Program-made: the position numbers and the translations under genes
In this document: positions 8,564 through 16,486 of the stretch, in pieces
Position numbering within the stretch: the stretch's first letter is position 1
Layout of the letters: each line of letters starts with the position of its first letter
The notes under the pieces: generated by a model
Database searches by the model: none
Told to the model about the DNA's origin: nothing
The model's input: only the letters and a program-made list of their open reading frames with translations
NCBI RefSeq assembly: GCF_004123905.1
Contig: NZ_MZXW01000005.1
Coordinates: forward strand, 141,541-205,540
Source of the DNA: Bradyrhizobium betae
GTDB taxonomy: Bacteria > Pseudomonadota > Alphaproteobacteria > Rhizobiales > Xanthobacteraceae
Length of the DNA: 64,000 nucleotides
Reading direction: 5' to 3'

Positions 8564-8579
8564 GCAACCAAAAGGTTGC
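8564..8579. promoter_or_regulatory. Candidate ArsR operator
   Basis: GCAACC-AAAA-GGTTGC is a perfect 6-bp inverted repeat, 14 nt before the chosen arsR start, where an autoregulatory site is expected. This kind of AACC/GGTT palindrome recurs upstream of arsR-SRPBCC operons to my knowledge; occupancy is inferred. Confidence 0.6.
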
Positions 8580-8665
8580 ATGTCAAGATGGTGTATTTGG
8601 TGCGCGCGATCGGCCGTGCTAGCGTTTCATCTCAGCCAACGCAGATTGGTTCCGGGAGGACATTG

Positions 8666-10111
8666 ATGTTCCGTTGCGTCTTGACTGCTGCCGGCCTCGT
8701 CCTTTTCGCCGGCAGCACCTTCGTCCACGCACAGAAGCAGACCATCGGTGCGCCGCCTGAGGCTTCCAACATGAAGCTGGTCGGCACCAACGACCTTCAG
8801 GCGCGCAGCGCCTATCAGCCGACCATTCATCATCAGGGCGACCGCTGGATCGCCTATATCGGCCATCACGGCGGCACCGACGACGTGCCCGCTCCCGTCA
8901 ATCCGATGACGGGAAAGGAGGAGCCGAACGGCACCTCGGTCGTCGACGTCACCGATCCCGCGCATCCCAAATATCTGCGGCACTTGCCGGGGCAGGAGGG
9001 CAAGTATGAATCCGGCGGCGCGCAGATGGTGCGCGTCTGTGACGGCAAGTCGTTGCCGAAGGGCGACCCCAATGCGGTCTACATGCTGCGCACCTTCGGC
9101 AGCGAGGCGCATGAGATCTGGAACGTCGCCGATCCCGCCGACCCCGTGCTCGTCGCGCGCATCGGCGGTTTGAAGGACACCCACAAGAGCTGGTGGGAAT
9201 GCGACACCGGCATTGCCTTTCTCGTTTCGGGCGCACCGGACTGGCGCACGCGGCGCATGACGCAAATCTATGATTTCAGCGACCCCGCGCATCCGCAAAA
9301 AATCCGCGACTTCGGCTTGCCCGGCCAGGAGCCGGGCGCAACCGGCGCGGTGCCGACCGAATTGCACGGACCGATCTCGACCGGGCCGAACGGCAACCGC
9401 GTCTTTTTCGGCTACGGCACCAACAAGGGCGGCATCCTGCAGATCGTCGATCGCGACAAGCTCTTGAACGGGCCGAAGGAGCCGACACCGGACAATCTGC
9501 GCTATCCCGAGATTTCGCGCATGCCGATGTCCGCCTTCAACGGCGCGCACACCACGTTCCCTATGCTCGACATGCCGGTCGCGGAATTTGCCGAGGACAA
9601 GGACGGCAAGACCCGCGACATCGTCATGATCGTGGACGAGGCGATCCTGAACGAATGCGGCGAGGCGCGGCAGATGGTGTGGTTCGCCGACGTCACCACC
9701 GAGACGCGGCCGATGATGATCTCCAGCTACACCGTGCCGGAGGCGAGCGGGCAGTTCTGCCAGCGTGGCGGCCGCTTCGGCTCGCATTCGTCGAACGAGA
9801 GCATGGCGCCGGTCTATTACAAGAAGATGGCCTTCATTGCCTTCTTCAATGCCGGCGTCCGTGCGCTCGACATCCGCGATCCCTATCATCCCCGGGAGGT
9901 CGGTTATTTCATTCCATCGATCACGAGCGCGACCGACAAGCGCTGCATCCCGATCGAGGGCGGCGCGCGCTGTAAGGTCGCGATCCAGACCAACAATGTC
10001 GAGACCGACGACCGCGGCTATATCTATATCGTTGACCGCGCCAATACCGGTTTGCACATCCTCGAACTGACCGGCCCCGCGCGCGCTGCCGCCGGCCTGC
10101 CGAGGAACTGA
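8666..10111 (+). CDS. Secreted LVIVD-repeat (beta-propeller) protein
   Basis: 481 residues. The ATG at 8666 follows a strong GGGAGGA and opens a Sec signal peptide (MFRCVLTAAGLVLFAGSTFVHA, cut before QK). The mature part has repeated blades such as VVDVTDPAHPKYLRHLPG, IWNVADPADPVLVARIGG, IYDFSDPAHPQKIRDFGL and ALDIRDPYHPREVGYF, the LVIVD pattern of periplasmic or cell-surface propellers. The role is probably binding or scaffolding; no enzyme motif is seen. The next gene starts 2 nt after the stop and is likely in the same operon. Confidence 0.85.
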   Translation: MFRCVLTAAGLVLFAGSTFVHAQKQTIGAPPEASNMKLVGTNDLQARSAYQPTIHHQGDRWIAYIGHHGGTDDVPAPVNPMTGKEEPNGTSVVDVTDPAHPKYLRHLPGQEGKYESGGAQMVRVCDGKSLPKGDPNAVYMLRTFGSEAHEIWNVADPADPVLVARIGGLKDTHKSWWECDTGIAFLVSGAPDWRTRRMTQIYDFSDPAHPQKIRDFGLPGQEPGATGAVPTELHGPISTGPNGNRVFFGYGTNKGGILQIVDRDKLLNGPKEPTPDNLRYPEISRMPMSAFNGAHTTFPMLDMPVAEFAEDKDGKTRDIVMIVDEAILNECGEARQMVWFADVTTETRPMMISSYTVPEASGQFCQRGGRFGSHSSNESMAPVYYKKMAFIAFFNAGVRALDIRDPYHPREVGYFIPSITSATDKRCIPIEGGARCKVAIQTNNVETDDRGYIYIVDRANTGLHILELTGPARAAAGLPRN

Positions 10112-10113
10112 CG

Positions 10114-10656
10114 ATGCGGCGCGGGGCGACGATAGCGGCGGTGGCGGTTGCGCTCGGTGTGTCCGGCGTCTGGGCCTATCAGCGTGTGCCGTCGCGGATG
10201 GAGGAGGTCGCGCGTTGGCGCGAGATCGCCTGGCCGTTCCCGCGCGATGGTTGGCCCGCCGGCCGCGCATTTCGTTGCGATGGTGCCTGTGAAGGCGCCG
10301 AGCTTTACGTGCGCGCCAAGCGCGGCTTCTGCAATTGCGACCGCGGCGTCGCCGATGACGACGAGGTCGATCGTGTTGCCGACGTCGATCTGATCAACCC
10401 GCGCTTTGCGGCCGGCGCACCGGGTGAGGAGGTGAGCTTTAACGAGATGCGCGGACGGGCGAGGCGGTATGATCTCGATATGTCCGACGGTGTCCGTCAC
10501 GCCGCGATCGGCGTTGCGGTCTCACGTCGCTGCGATCTATTCGTTGCTGCGGCGCAGGGGCGAGGGGAAGCGAGCGCGATGCAACGAGCAGCGTTGGCAT
10601 TCCTGCAGACGCAGGAGATGAAGGGCTGGGTGCTCGCCGCGCTGGACGGACAGTGA
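10114..10656 (+). CDS. Hypothetical membrane-anchored protein
   Basis: 180 residues with an N-terminal hydrophobic segment (ATIAAVAVALGVSGVWAY), which is an uncleaved anchor or signal. A cysteine-containing region follows (CDGACEG, then GFCNCDRGV), which may form disulfides in the periplasm. It starts 2 nt after the LVIVD gene stop, so the two are probably cotranslated and act at the same site. No family was recognised. Confidence 0.75.
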   Translation: MRRGATIAAVAVALGVSGVWAYQRVPSRMEEVARWREIAWPFPRDGWPAGRAFRCDGACEGAELYVRAKRGFCNCDRGVADDDEVDRVADVDLINPRFAAGAPGEEVSFNEMRGRARRYDLDMSDGVRHAAIGVAVSRRCDLFVAAAQGRGEASAMQRAALAFLQTQEMKGWVLAALDGQ

Positions 10657-10702
10657 GTGCCATGCATTAATACCCCAAACCGACCTCAGCCGAGTCCTCC
10701 CC

Positions 10703-11323
10703 ATGATGTCTATGCAAGCCTATCTCGCCTTCGTCGCCGCCTGCATCGCGCTCGCGCTGTTGCCGGGACCGATCGTCACCCTCGTCATCGCCAATGGCTT
10801 GCGCCATGGCACCCGTGCCGCACTGACCAACATTCTCGGCGTGCAGGTGGGGCTGTTGATCGTGATTGGTATCCTTGCGGTCGGCCTCACCACGCTGATG
10901 GCGACGATGGGCTATTGGTTCAACTGGGTGCGCTTTGCGGGTGCGGCCTATCTGGTCTGGCTCGGCATCAAGCTGATCCGCTCCCCGGTTGAGGGCGTCG
11001 ACGCCGACGCGCCACCACCTCCCCCTCGCGGCGGCTTTCTTTTACAGGGCTTTGTCGTGGCGTTGTCGAACCCGAAGCTGCTGGTGTTCTTCGGCGCGTT
11101 CATTCCGCAATTCATGGACATGAGCAGGGATCACCTGTCGCAGGTCCTGGTGCTCGGAATCACCTTCATGGTGCTTGCCGGCTTGACGGACGGAATCTAC
11201 GCGCTGCTTGCCGGTCAGGTCCGCGGCTTTTTCTCGGCGCGCCGCACCCGCATGGTGTCGCGCGTGTCCGGCGGCTTCATGATCGGCGGCGGCATCTGGC
11301 TGGCGTTGATCCGGGCCAAATGA
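10703..11323 (+). CDS. LysE/RhtB-family amino-acid exporter
   Basis: 206 residues with six predicted membrane spans and the family signature at the N-terminus: AYLAFVAACIALALLPGP followed by NGLRHGTRAALTNILG. The GFVVALSNPKLLVFFGAFIPQF segment, conserved after the cytoplasmic loop, is also present. Members export amino acids or homoserine-like compounds using the proton gradient. The loop has a DADAPPPPPRGG stretch of low complexity. A paralogue lies at 28230. Substrate unknown. Confidence 0.9.
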   Translation: MMSMQAYLAFVAACIALALLPGPIVTLVIANGLRHGTRAALTNILGVQVGLLIVIGILAVGLTTLMATMGYWFNWVRFAGAAYLVWLGIKLIRSPVEGVDADAPPPPPRGGFLLQGFVVALSNPKLLVFFGAFIPQFMDMSRDHLSQVLVLGITFMVLAGLTDGIYALLAGQVRGFFSARRTRMVSRVSGGFMIGGGIWLALIRAK

Positions 11324-11412
11324 GCAAGACTAAGTAAGCGAGCTTGCCGGTTGAACCTTCGTCCGCGGCGATGCGTCCAAGGAAGCATTGCCGCTGACGA
11401 AGGAATTTGGCC

Positions 11413-12393
11413 GTGCCCGATCTGCCCTGGTTCGTCTATGCGATGCTGCTCGCACCGCTCGGACTCCTCCTGGTCGCCGCAATCGTCAAGACCTGGCAGG
11501 TGCGCGAGGCGCGCAACTGGCCGCGGGCGCCGGGCAAGGTCGTCACCTCGGTTGCAGAGGTGCGCGAGGTCAGGGTCTCCGACAGCGATCGCGAGGAGGG
11601 CTATCGCCTCGAGAAACGCAATTTCGCGAACGTGACTTACGAATATGCGGTCGGCCGCCGCAAGCTGCGCTGCAACCGCATCTCGATCGGCGAGGACCTC
11701 GGCAATTTCGAGGTCGCCGAGAACCTCGCAAAATATCCCGCCGGCAGCATCGTCACCGTCTACTACAATCCGCGCCATCCCGATCAAGCCGTGCTGGAGC
11801 GCGACCTGCCGAAGGGCCTGTGGGGCTGCCTCGGCATCGGTACGGTGATCGTCCTCGCCATCATCTTCGGCTCGGCGTTCGGGCTCAACCAGAGCTACGC
11901 CTACCTCACGCATCACATCGCCCGGCCTGATCTCGCAGGCCTCGTCGTTGCCTTTGCCGCGTTCGGCCTCGTCATCGCGCTGATGGGGTATGCGGTGCGG
12001 CGACAGGCGTCGATGGCGACGCGCTGGCCGGTGGTGCGGGGCACGATCAAGCTGTCGGGAACCGAGCAATATTTCGAGGCCAGCGAGCCGGGCGAGCGCC
12101 GTGGCACCGAGATGTTCGGCAAGCGCGTGACCTACACCTATCGCTATCAGAACGTCAGCTACACCAATGAATGCGCGCGCGTCGCGGCGGGGACGCCGTC
12201 GGGGTCCGATGCGATGTTGAAGAAGCTCATGTCGCGCTACCGGGACGGCGCGAACGTCGAGGTGCGCGTCAATCCCGACAACCCGGCCGAGGCCACGCTC
12301 GATACAAGCGGCCCCGTCCGCATAGCCTATGTGCTGTGGGGCATCGCCGCGATCTTCGGCGCGCTCGCCGTATTTGTCGCGACGCGCGGCTAA
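11413..12393 (+). CDS. DUF3592-domain membrane protein with two repeats
   Basis: 326 residues with about four membrane spans (residues 5-25, 136-158, 175-195, 300-322) flanking two related extramembrane domains. The first has VTYEYAVGRRKLRCNRIS and VYYNPRHPDQAVLERD; the second has VTYTYRYQNVSYTNE and VRVNPDNPAEATLDTS. These are two DUF3592 copies from an internal duplication. A GTG at 11413 is chosen because AAGGAA sits 8 nt upstream; a TTG two codons earlier would be too close. Function unknown. It overlaps the convergent amidohydrolase by four bases. Confidence 0.8.
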   Translation: MPDLPWFVYAMLLAPLGLLLVAAIVKTWQVREARNWPRAPGKVVTSVAEVREVRVSDSDREEGYRLEKRNFANVTYEYAVGRRKLRCNRISIGEDLGNFEVAENLAKYPAGSIVTVYYNPRHPDQAVLERDLPKGLWGCLGIGTVIVLAIIFGSAFGLNQSYAYLTHHIARPDLAGLVVAFAAFGLVIALMGYAVRRQASMATRWPVVRGTIKLSGTEQYFEASEPGERRGTEMFGKRVTYTYRYQNVSYTNECARVAAGTPSGSDAMLKKLMSRYRDGANVEVRVNPDNPAEATLDTSGPVRIAYVLWGIAAIFGALAVFVATRG

Positions 12394-13196
12394 TCGACCA
12401 GCCTCTCCGCCCGCAACTCCACCTCGATCTCCGCAAAAATCCTTGCCAGCCGCTCCGCCCATTGCTGCTGGCCGGACTGGTCCGCGATCAGATCCTGGCG
12501 GATCTCGATGCCGGTGTTGACGAGGCCGCGGGCTTCGCCGTGCACGGGGATGGTGTAGTCGGTGAGGTCGTTCACCGCATAGGGCTCGTTGTCGCCGACG
12601 ACGAGATCGCCTTCCACGCGCAGATGTTTCAAGAGGAGCTGCGGCAGGACGGTGTCGCGATTGTAGAGCGCGCCGATGTGCCAGGGCCGCGCGACGCCGG
12701 CATAAACGGGCGTGAAGCTGTGCAGCGACACCAGCACCGTCGGCCGCCGGTCGTGCAGGCGGCGGCTGATTGCGGCGTCGATGCGGTGATGATAGGGCTC
12801 GAAAATCTCGCGCCGCCTTGCCGCGCGCTCGCCCTCGGAGATTGCTTCATTGCGGAGGATCGCCGTCGCTTCGGAAATCACGGGGATCGAGCTCACCGCA
12901 GCCGGCGGGCGGTTGCAGTCGATCACGAGCCGCGAATAGCGCTGCGCGATCAGATGCGCATCCAGCATCTCCGCCAGCCGTTCGGCGACGCCGGCGATGC
13001 CGATGTCCCAGGCGATATGCCTGACAAGCTCGGCCTCAGCGACGCCGAGATCGCCGAGCGCGCGCGGCAAAATCCGTCCGTAATGATCCGAGGTGAGCAG
13101 AAAAGGCGATGTCCCTCCCGCATTCGCCTCATGCACTGGCGGTATATCACCCTCGCCGAGGAGTTGATCGGTCGCGCCAGCTGTGTCTAAAGCCAT
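12390..13196 (-). CDS. N-formylglutamate amidohydrolase family protein
   Basis: 268 residues of the HutG2/N-formylglutamate deformylase family, zinc-dependent hydrolases that release formate from N-formyl-L-glutamate. Visible motifs are LVIDCNRPP, the metal-linked LVSLHSFTPVYAG and VNTGIEIRQDLI. No hut genes lie nearby, so histidine catabolism is not supported. The local theme is glutamate or gamma-glutamyl chemistry (transglutaminase-like proteins and gamma-glutamylcyclotransferase just to the right). It is divergent from the transglutaminase-like gene at 13287. Confidence 0.85.
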   Translation of the reverse strand: MALDTAGATDQLLGEGDIPPVHEANAGGTSPFLLTSDHYGRILPRALGDLGVAEAELVRHIAWDIGIAGVAERLAEMLDAHLIAQRYSRLVIDCNRPPAAVSSIPVISEATAILRNEAISEGERAARRREIFEPYHHRIDAAISRRLHDRRPTVLVSLHSFTPVYAGVARPWHIGALYNRDTVLPQLLLKHLRVEGDLVVGDNEPYAVNDLTDYTIPVHGEARGLVNTGIEIRQDLIADQSGQQQWAERLARIFAEIEVELRAERLVD

Positions 13197-13286
13197 CCTG
13201 ATTGCCTATGGAAAGAGCAGTCACCCCAAGAATCGGGCAGAATCGCTATGGATTGATCCGCCCAAACTCACCATGATCGCCTCACG

Positions 13287-14198
13287 ATGCCGCTGCTCAC
13301 GATTCATCACAAGACCGAATATCGCTACAACCGCCCCGTGGCGTTCGGCGAACACAAGATCATGCTGCGTCCGCGCGACGGGCACGATCTGCGCGTGCTC
13401 GACTCCAGGCTCGATATCTCGCCCACACCGATGTCGCTGCACTGGATTCACGACGTGTTCGGCAATTCGGTCGCGATCGCCAATTTCGACGAACGTGCGG
13501 AGACGCTGACTTTCGACTGGCATGTCACCGTCGAGCACAATCCGGTGGAAGAATTCGCGCTCACGCCGGATGATTCCGCTTACTTCTATCCCTTCGTCTA
13601 CGACGACGAGGAATTCCCCGATCTCGTGCAATACATCACGCCGCAATATACCGATCCCGATGGCGAGATCGCGGAATGGGCCCGCGGCTTCCTGGATGAG
13701 GATGCGCCGTCGCCGACCTTCAAGATACTGAGCGGCATCACGCACGGCATCCGCGAGCAGTTCAAGTACCGCAAGCGGCATGAGCCGGGCACGCAGCATC
13801 CGCTCGACACTTTGCAGTCGGGCACTGGAACTTGTCGGGACTATGCGCTGTTTATGATCGAGGCGTTGCGCCATCTCGGTATCGCCGCCCGATTTGTCTC
13901 CGGCTACATCTTCGTGCCGCAGGATATCGAGCAGCGACATGTCGGCGGTGGATCGACCCATGCGTGGGTGCAGGCCTATCTGCCGAGCGCGGGCTGGATC
14001 GAGTTCGATCCGACCAACGGCATCGTCGGTACCCGCGACCTCATCCGCGTCGCGGTCGCCCGCGATCCGCGCCAGGCGATCCCGCTGCACGGTGTCTATA
14101 TCGGCTCCGGGGATGCCTTCGAAGCCATGGACGTGAACATCAAGGTGGTCTCGGACGACCAAAACAGCGACGAAGAGATGGAGGCTGAAGTTTCATAG
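13287..14198 (+). CDS. Transglutaminase-family protein, complete catalytic triad
   Basis: 303 residues: an N-terminal beta domain (LLTIHHKTEYRYNRPVAFGE) and a transglutaminase core with Cys183 (GTCRDYA), His225 (GSTHAWVQAY) and Asp241 (EFDPTNG), the papain-like triad. It is expected to cleave or form isopeptide or amide bonds in the cytoplasm. It ends directly at the start of the next gene (14199), so the two transglutaminase-like proteins are made together. In related genomes such pairs sit with alpha-E and circularly permuted ATP-grasp genes; here those partners are absent. Confidence 0.9.
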   Translation: MPLLTIHHKTEYRYNRPVAFGEHKIMLRPRDGHDLRVLDSRLDISPTPMSLHWIHDVFGNSVAIANFDERAETLTFDWHVTVEHNPVEEFALTPDDSAYFYPFVYDDEEFPDLVQYITPQYTDPDGEIAEWARGFLDEDAPSPTFKILSGITHGIREQFKYRKRHEPGTQHPLDTLQSGTGTCRDYALFMIEALRHLGIAARFVSGYIFVPQDIEQRHVGGGSTHAWVQAYLPSAGWIEFDPTNGIVGTRDLIRVAVARDPRQAIPLHGVYIGSGDAFEAMDVNIKVVSDDQNSDEEMEAEVS

Positions 14199-15014
14199 AT
14201 GCAAATCAAGGTCGGCTTCGAGCTCACCTACGCGGCAGCGCAGCCGACACCGATGGTGATCATGCTCAACATCCACCCCTCCCGACAGGCCGACATCATC
14301 GGCAAGGAGACGGTGGTCGCTGAGCCCGACGTTCCGATCCGCTTCTATCACGACAGCTTTGGCAATGTATGCGGCCGCCTCGTCGTCCCTGCCGGCGGCG
14401 TGACGCTGGAGGGCCGCGCGCTGGTGCGCGATACCGGGCTGCCGGACGAGGTGATGCCGGCCGCGAAGCAGATCCCGATCGAGCAATTGCCGAACGAGCT
14501 GATGCTCTATCTGATGCCGAGCCGCTATTGCGAGACCGACAAGCTCACCGACATCGCCTGGTCGCTGTTCGGCAAGACCAAGCCTGGTTGGAAGCGCGTC
14601 GCCGCCATCACCGCGTTCGTGCATGAGCATGTCACCTTCGGCTACGAGCACGCCCATCACATGAAGTCGGCGCACGACGTCTACGAGCAGAAGACCGGCG
14701 TCTGCCGTGATTTCGCGCATCTGGCGTTGACCTTCTGCCGCTGCATGGGCATCCCCGCGCGCTACTGCACCGGCTATATGGGCGACATCGGCATCCCGCC
14801 GGATCCTGCGCCGATGGATTTTTCCGGCTGGTTTCAGGTCTGGCTCTCAGGCAAATGGTTCACCTTCGACGCGCGCCACAACATCCCCCGCAGGGGCCGC
14901 ATCCTGATGGCCACCGGCCGCGACGCCGCCGACGTCGCGCTGTCGACGAGCTTTGGCCGGATGGAGCTGAAGAAGTTCGTGGTGGTGAGCGACGAGGTGG
15001 CCAAGGCGGCTTAG
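14199..15014 (+). CDS. Transglutaminase-like protein, His-less paralogue
   Basis: 271 residues, a paralogue of the protein at 5861-6667. Cys169 in GVCRDFAHLALTFCRC and Asp224 in FTFDARHN are kept, but the HAW position reads FSGW (Ser209, Gly210). The usual His is therefore missing, as in the other paralogue. It starts one base after the stop of the intact transglutaminase, suggesting a complex of one triad-bearing and one triad-deficient subunit. Whether it is catalytic through another base is unknown. Confidence 0.88.
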   Translation: MQIKVGFELTYAAAQPTPMVIMLNIHPSRQADIIGKETVVAEPDVPIRFYHDSFGNVCGRLVVPAGGVTLEGRALVRDTGLPDEVMPAAKQIPIEQLPNELMLYLMPSRYCETDKLTDIAWSLFGKTKPGWKRVAAITAFVHEHVTFGYEHAHHMKSAHDVYEQKTGVCRDFAHLALTFCRCMGIPARYCTGYMGDIGIPPDPAPMDFSGWFQVWLSGKWFTFDARHNIPRRGRILMATGRDAADVALSTSFGRMELKKFVVVSDEVAKAA

Positions 15015-15046
15015 CGAAGCAATTCAGACTATTTCCGCGGCGGCAG

Positions 15047-15114
15047 TCTGGATTGCTTCGTCGCACCAGTGCAAAATTGCATCGCAATTTTGTCGCGGGC
15101 TCCTCGCAATGACG
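15047..15114. repeat. Dispersed intergenic repeat with hairpin
   Basis: The stretch from GGATTGCTTCGTCGCA to GCAATGACG holds an 8-bp hairpin, AAAATTGC-ATC-GCAATTTT (15073-15091). To my knowledge the flanking motif pair is a common repeat in Bradyrhizobium intergenic DNA. It sits between the transglutaminase-like and cyclotransferase genes and could affect transcript stability. Confidence 0.5.
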
Positions 15115-15138
15115 AGGTTGAGAGTTTATAGAGCGCCG

Positions 15139-15537
15139 ATGACCTCCGATCGCCTCTTCGTCTACGGCACCCTGATGCGCGGCTTCGACCATCCGATGGC
15201 GCGGCTGCTTGCTGGCCATGCCGACTTCGTTGCTGAAGCGACCTGCCGCGGCCGGCTCGTTCTTGTGAAGCACTATCCGGGCCTGTTGTTGTCGGATGCG
15301 GCCTCCGACATCGTGCACGGCGAGCTGTTTCACCTGCGCGTGCCCGACGAACTCCTGGGCGAGCTCGACATGTACGAGGCGTGCGGCGAAGGCTTTCCGG
15401 AGCCGACGGAGTATCTGCGCCAGCTGATCGACGTCACGCTGCCTGATGGCGCCACCGAGAAGGCCTGGACCTACGTCTACAACTGGCCTGTTGCCGATCT
15501 GCCGCGCATCGAGTCCGGACGTTTTCTCGAGCTCTAG
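15139..15537 (+). CDS. Gamma-glutamylcyclotransferase family protein
   Basis: 132 residues of the GGCT/AIG2 fold. The substrate-binding loop is the N-terminal LFVYGTLMRGFDHP, and the acidic region LGELDMYEACGE contains the likely catalytic Glu. These enzymes turn gamma-glutamyl amines or peptides into 5-oxoproline. The ATG at 15139 places this loop near the N-terminus as in the family; an upstream ATG at 15109 starts in repeat DNA. It lies downstream of two transglutaminase-like genes, which strengthens a gamma-glutamyl theme. Confidence 0.85.
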   Translation: MTSDRLFVYGTLMRGFDHPMARLLAGHADFVAEATCRGRLVLVKHYPGLLLSDAASDIVHGELFHLRVPDELLGELDMYEACGEGFPEPTEYLRQLIDVTLPDGATEKAWTYVYNWPVADLPRIESGRFLEL

Positions 15538-15546
15538 TTATGTCTT

Positions 15547-15598
15547 GAGCATGATCTTTTCGGAAAACCGCTGCGCACTTTTCCGGATTATGCTCTAG
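15547..15598. repeat. Short palindromic repeat
   Basis: GAGCATGATCTTTTCGG on the left pairs with the complementary end CCGGATTATGCTC. The sequence resembles a very common alphaproteobacterial intergenic element (from memory). It separates two convergent genes and may act as a weak terminator in both directions. Confidence 0.6.
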
Positions 15599-16158
15599 GC
15601 CGACAGCACTTCCTTCACCACGCGCACGTCCACCTCGCGCTCGACGTAAGTCCATTCCTCGGTCCGCCTGAGCATCGCCACCAGCTCCTCGAACAGCGAG
15701 GCATGCGCGGGGGCGAATTCGAACCAGGTCAGGAAATCGAAGGGGCCGCCGAGGTCGCGGCAGTGATAGAGCTGCCGTGCGATCGCGGGCAGGAAACGAA
15801 GACTGCTCGCGATGTGGTGCGATCTGTCCTCAAAGATCCTGCGCCGCTCTTCCTGCGTCAGATCCCACCAGGCCTGCGACTTGCGGATCGGGATCAGCGC
15901 AGCGCTCGTTGCCTCCAGCCGGCCGAGCCCGGCCTGCACGGCCGTGAGCTGCTCCTTCTCTGGCCGCTCGGTATAGCGCAAGCTGCTCGCCACGCCGACC
16001 AGCCGCCACGCATTGCGCGAGGGCACCAGCGGCAATGAGATCGCCTCGCTGTCGGTGACCGACAGCGCCGGCATGAAGGCGAGGGGCTCGCCCGTCACGG
16101 GCGAAATCGAGGTCACGCGCCAGCCCCCACTCTGGCCGCCCCGAAAGGTCCTGAACAT
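15595..16158 (-). CDS. Chlorite dismutase family heme protein, short dimeric type
   Basis: 187 residues. The C-terminal core matches short chlorite dismutase-like proteins: ALIPIRKSQAWWDL, ERRRIFEDRSHHIASSLRFLPAIARQLYHCRDLG and DFLTWFEFAP. His115 (second His of RSHH) fits the proximal heme ligand and Arg128 the distal arginine; their 13-residue spacing is the one I recall for the Nitrobacter enzyme. It would convert chlorite to chloride and O2, or act as another heme enzyme. No perchlorate or chlorate reductase genes are nearby, so detoxification or an unknown heme role is more likely than respiration. No signal peptide is seen. Confidence 0.8.
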   Translation of the reverse strand: MFRTFRGGQSGGWRVTSISPVTGEPLAFMPALSVTDSEAISLPLVPSRNAWRLVGVASSLRYTERPEKEQLTAVQAGLGRLEATSAALIPIRKSQAWWDLTQEERRRIFEDRSHHIASSLRFLPAIARQLYHCRDLGGPFDFLTWFEFAPAHASLFEELVAMLRRTEEWTYVEREVDVRVVKEVLSA

Positions 16159-16221
16159 GGCCCATGGAAGCGTGGAACCGGGCGGGGTTCAAGTGGCTCG
16201 TCGTCATTCCGAGGCCCCGTC

Positions 16222-16342
16222 CGTCATCCTGAGGCGCTCACACTGCAAAGCAGTGTGAGCCTCGAAGGATGAACGGCCGAGATGCAGCCGGGCCGTCGCC
16301 CTTCGAGGCTCGCCGAAGAGGCGAGCACCTCAGGGCGACGGT
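16222..16342. repeat. Two-hairpin dispersed repeat, copy B
   Basis: This element carries two hairpins. GCTCACACTGC-AAA-GCAGTGTGAGC (16236-16260) is a perfect 11-bp stem, and GCTCGCC-GAAGA-GGCGAGC (16308-16326) is a 7-bp stem. The whole element is the reverse complement of the one at 63543-63674: shared flanks are nearly identical while the stem sequences differ but stay paired. It lies upstream of dnaG. Confidence 0.85.
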
Positions 16343-16486
16343 GAAAGACACCCCGGAACGACGGAGGAGGCCCTGTGCACAGGTCGAATAACCCGGATAA
16401 CCCGCCTAAACCTAACTTTCAGCCTGCCCGCACCTATATCCCTGATCCCCAGCCCGACTCACACGGTTTCGCGTTACACAGAGCCC

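Noticed and set aside
8627..10270. 547-codon minus-strand frame over the LVIVD gene
   Set aside because: Arg/Ala/His-rich shadow without a start supported by a ribosome-binding site.
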